64,000 bases of DNA from Metapseudomonas sp043392685 (GTDB lineage: Bacteria > Pseudomonadota > Gammaproteobacteria > Pseudomonadales > Pseudomonadaceae): the NCBI GenBank assembly GCA_043392685.1, contig JBHZGM010000020.1; one strand, given 5' to 3'. Under the pieces are notes generated by a model. The model saw only the letters and a list, made by a program, of their open reading frames with translations, had not been told where the DNA came from and did not search any database. The first letter of the stretch is position 1, and each line of letters begins with the position of its first letter. A program made the position numbers and the translations under genes. Shown piece after piece: positions 62,051 through 64,000 of this stretch.

Positions 62051-63100
62051 ATGACTAGCGCGATCAGCGTCGAACGTGTGTGCATGGAGTTCGGTGATCC
62101 GGGGCAGGGCGTGAAGGCCCTCGACGATGTTTCCCTGGAAATCCGCGCCAACGAGTTCTTCACCCTCCTCGGCCCATCGGGCTGCGGCAAGACCACCCTC
62201 TTGCGACTCATCGCCGGCTTCGAGCAACCCAGCTCCGGCGCCATCCGCCTCTACGGCGAGCCCATGCAGGGCCTCCCGCCCTTCCGCCGGCCGGTCAATA
62301 CCGTGTTCCAGAGCTACGCCCTGTTCCCCCACATGACGGTGGCGCAGAACATCGCCTTCGGCCTGGAGATGCGGGGGCTTGGCCGCAACGAAATCGAGCA
62401 GACCGTGCAGCGCATGCTGGAGCTGGTGAAGCTGCCGGACGTGGGCGGGCGCCGCGCCGACCAGCTCTCCGGCGGCCAGCAGCAGCGCATCGCCCTGGCC
62501 CGCGCCCTGGCCAACAAGCCCAAGGTGCTGCTGCTCGACGAGTCCCTTTCGGCGCTGGACCAGAAGCTGCGCAAGGACATGCAGATCGAGCTCAAGCGCC
62601 TGCAGCACGAGACCGGCATCACCTTCATCTTCGTCACCCACGACCAGGAAGAAGCCCTGACCATGTCCGACCGCATTGCGGTCATGAGTCGTGGCCGCAT
62701 CCTCCAGGTCGGCACGCCGACGGAAATCTACGAAGCGCCGCTGAACCGCACGGTGGCGGACTTCATCGGCGAAACCAACTTCCTCGAAGGCGAAGCCCTG
62801 GAGCGCGGCGTGCTGCTGCCCGACGGCCAGTTGCTCAGCGCCTTCAGCCCCCGCCGCGGGCCCATCACCCTGGCGATCCGCCCGGAGCGCACCAGCCTCG
62901 ACGAACAAGGCAACCTGGCCGGCGAGATCGACAACGTGGTCTATGTCGGTACCGACACCGTTTACCACCTCAACATCGCCGGGCAGAGCGGTTTCCGCGT
63001 GCGCCAGCAGAACCGCAACGGCGCGCTGAATGCCTATTCGGCAGGTGAGAAGGTACGGGTCCAGGTGCCCAGCGAAGCCATCCGGGTACTGACCGAATGA
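62051..63100 (+). CDS. ABC transporter ATP-binding protein, spermidine/putrescine type (PotA-like)
   Basis: 349 residues from the ATG at 62051 (MTSAISVERVCMEFGDPGQG). A GTG at 62042 is possible; neither start has a good ribosome site. Walker A GPSGCGKTTLLRLIAG, signature LSGGQQQRIALARALA, Walker B VLLLDESLSALD, H-loop FIFVTHDQEEAL. A C-terminal TOBE regulatory domain (IRPERTSLDEQGNLAGEIDN). It is coupled to the permease by an ATGA overlap. The PotA/PotG type imports polyamines or related compounds. The exact substrate is not shown. Confidence 0.9.
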   Translation: MTSAISVERVCMEFGDPGQGVKALDDVSLEIRANEFFTLLGPSGCGKTTLLRLIAGFEQPSSGAIRLYGEPMQGLPPFRRPVNTVFQSYALFPHMTVAQNIAFGLEMRGLGRNEIEQTVQRMLELVKLPDVGGRRADQLSGGQQQRIALARALANKPKVLLLDESLSALDQKLRKDMQIELKRLQHETGITFIFVTHDQEEALTMSDRIAVMSRGRILQVGTPTEIYEAPLNRTVADFIGETNFLEGEALERGVLLPDGQLLSAFSPRRGPITLAIRPERTSLDEQGNLAGEIDNVVYVGTDTVYHLNIAGQSGFRVRQQNRNGALNAYSAGEKVRVQVPSEAIRVLTE

Positions 63101-64000
63101 GCACCCTGCGCGCCCTGGCCGAACGCCGCCTGCTGCGCCGGCGCCTGTTGCTGACCAGCCCGGCCATGCTCACCCTGCTGGTGTTCCTGCTGCTGCCGCT
63201 GGGGATCATGTTCCTGGTGTCGGTCCTGGTGCCCGGCGACTACGGCGGCGTGAAGTGGGACCAGTATTCGCTGGAGGCCTACGTCAACTTCCTCTACGAG
63301 CGCGACCTGGACGACAGCCTGGTGTTCAACACCGACTACCTGCAGATCTTCCAGCGCTCGTTCTGGCTCTCGGTACTGACTACCGTCGGCTGCCTGCTGA
63401 TCGGCTTCCCCACTGCCCTCTACCTGGCGCTGCAGAGCGAGCGCAAACGCAACCTGCTGCTGTTCCTGGTCACGGTGCCCTTCTGGACCAACCTGCTGGT
63501 GCGCGTCTATGCGTGGATCCTGCTGCTGCGCAATGGCGGCCTGGTGGACAGCGGCCTCGGCGTCTTCGGCCTGTCCGACGGCGCGCTGGGCCTGCTCTAC
63601 ACCGACGTCGCCGTGGTGATCGGCCTGCTCTACACCTTCCTGCCGTTCATGGTCCTGCCCATCTACACCAGCCTGGAGAAACTCGACTGGCGCCTGGTGG
63701 AGGCCGCCTTCGACCTGGGTGCCAACCGCTTCCAGGCCCTGCGCCGGGTCATCGTGCCGCTGGCCATGCCGGGGATTGCCGCCGGCGCCATCCTGGTGTT
63801 CATCCCGTCACTGGGCAACTACATCATTCCCGAGCTGCTGGGGGGCGGTAAGTCGCTGATGATCGGCAACCTGATCCAGCTGCAGTTCGGCGCGTCCCAC
63901 AACTGGCCGCTGGGCGCCGCACTGTCCTTCGCCCTGCTCGGTTTCGTGCTGTTGGCGATGCTGCTCTACAGCCTGCGCTTCAAGCAGGCCGCCGGGGGAG
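63097..64000 (+). CDS. ABC transporter permease, PotB-like (partial at window end)
   Basis: The first 301 residues are present with no stop before the window end. Start at the overlapping ATGA. Membrane segments: TM1 LTSPAMLTLLVFLLLPLGIM, then after a periplasmic loop WLSVLTTVGCLLIGFPTALY, VTVPFWTNLLVRVYAWILL, VVIGLLYTFLPFMVLPIYTS and the EAA loop LVEAAFDLGANRFQALRRVI. PotB/YdcU-type inner membrane component. A second permease (PotC type) and a periplasmic binding protein would be expected downstream. Confidence 0.9.
   Translation, partial: MSTLRALAERRLLRRRLLLTSPAMLTLLVFLLLPLGIMFLVSVLVPGDYGGVKWDQYSLEAYVNFLYERDLDDSLVFNTDYLQIFQRSFWLSVLTTVGCLLIGFPTALYLALQSERKRNLLLFLVTVPFWTNLLVRVYAWILLLRNGGLVDSGLGVFGLSDGALGLLYTDVAVVIGLLYTFLPFMVLPIYTSLEKLDWRLVEAAFDLGANRFQALRRVIVPLAMPGIAAGAILVFIPSLGNYIIPELLGGGKSLMIGNLIQLQFGASHNWPLGAALSFALLGFVLLAMLLYSLRFKQAAGG

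Overview
The window is about 64 kb of high-GC chromosomal DNA from a member of Pseudomonas in the broad sense. The gene content and local order closely follow three separate stretches of the P. aeruginosa chromosome as I remember it: roughly PA0546-PA0556, PA0401-PA0434 and PA0324-PA0338. It is not P. aeruginosa itself. mexR-mexAB-oprM is missing between rhlE2 and yceI, chpD/chpE are missing after chpC, and several small genes differ. I see no phage, insertion sequence, CRISPR array, rRNA or tRNA. This is core genome with REP-like repeats in the gaps.

Region 1 (1-15.2 kb): a MocR-type regulator stands divergent from a DUF1127 gene. Two orphan periplasmic binding proteins and a YgjP-type metallopeptidase follow. 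The central carbon cluster tktA-epd-pgk-two small lipoproteins-fba lies on the minus strand. A TDT-family transporter stands divergent from a LysR regulator, and then comes an ArsR/methyltransferase regulator (SahR-like) with metK. Region 2 (15.4-26.9 kb): ligB, a cytochrome c-like lipoprotein, a PilJ-type chemoreceptor, an acyl-CoA thioesterase, sahH behind a SAH riboswitch, metF, a third binding protein, rhlE2, yceI and cytochrome b561.

Region 3 (27.1-45 kb): a flavin amine oxidase stands divergent from bioA and rsmE. The complete Pil-Chp surface-sensing system (pilG-H-I-J-K-chpA-B-C, minus strand) follows. It includes a 2625-residue ChpA with six histidine phosphotransfer sites and a recent-looking triple 132-bp internal repeat. 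Region 4 (45.2-51.2 kb): gshB, tonB3, yqgE, ruvX, pyrR, pyrB and a metal-ligand-less pyrC'. Region 5 (51.2-64 kb): a diguanylate cyclase, ptsP, rppH, a HAD phosphatase, a tandem pair of DUF2269-like membrane proteins, ilvA, rpiA, a YegP-like protein, an SdiA-regulated-type protein, an AraC regulator, and the start of a polyamine-type ABC transporter operon that runs off the end.

Themes: the S-adenosylmethionine cycle appears to be under two-layer control (an ArsR-family operator over the regulator-metK unit, a riboswitch over sahH, and metF next to it). The Pil-Chp cluster and TonB3 link to twitching motility. The nitrogen-PTS enzyme PtsP sits with RppH. I found no convincing wholly new multi-gene system. 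The best leads are the exported-looking DNA ligase LigB, the apparently leaderless SahR-like gene with its 26-bp operator, the ChpA repeat, the MocR operator array, the McpN-like chemoreceptor next to a cytochrome c lipoprotein, and the loss of mexAB-oprM from its usual locus.
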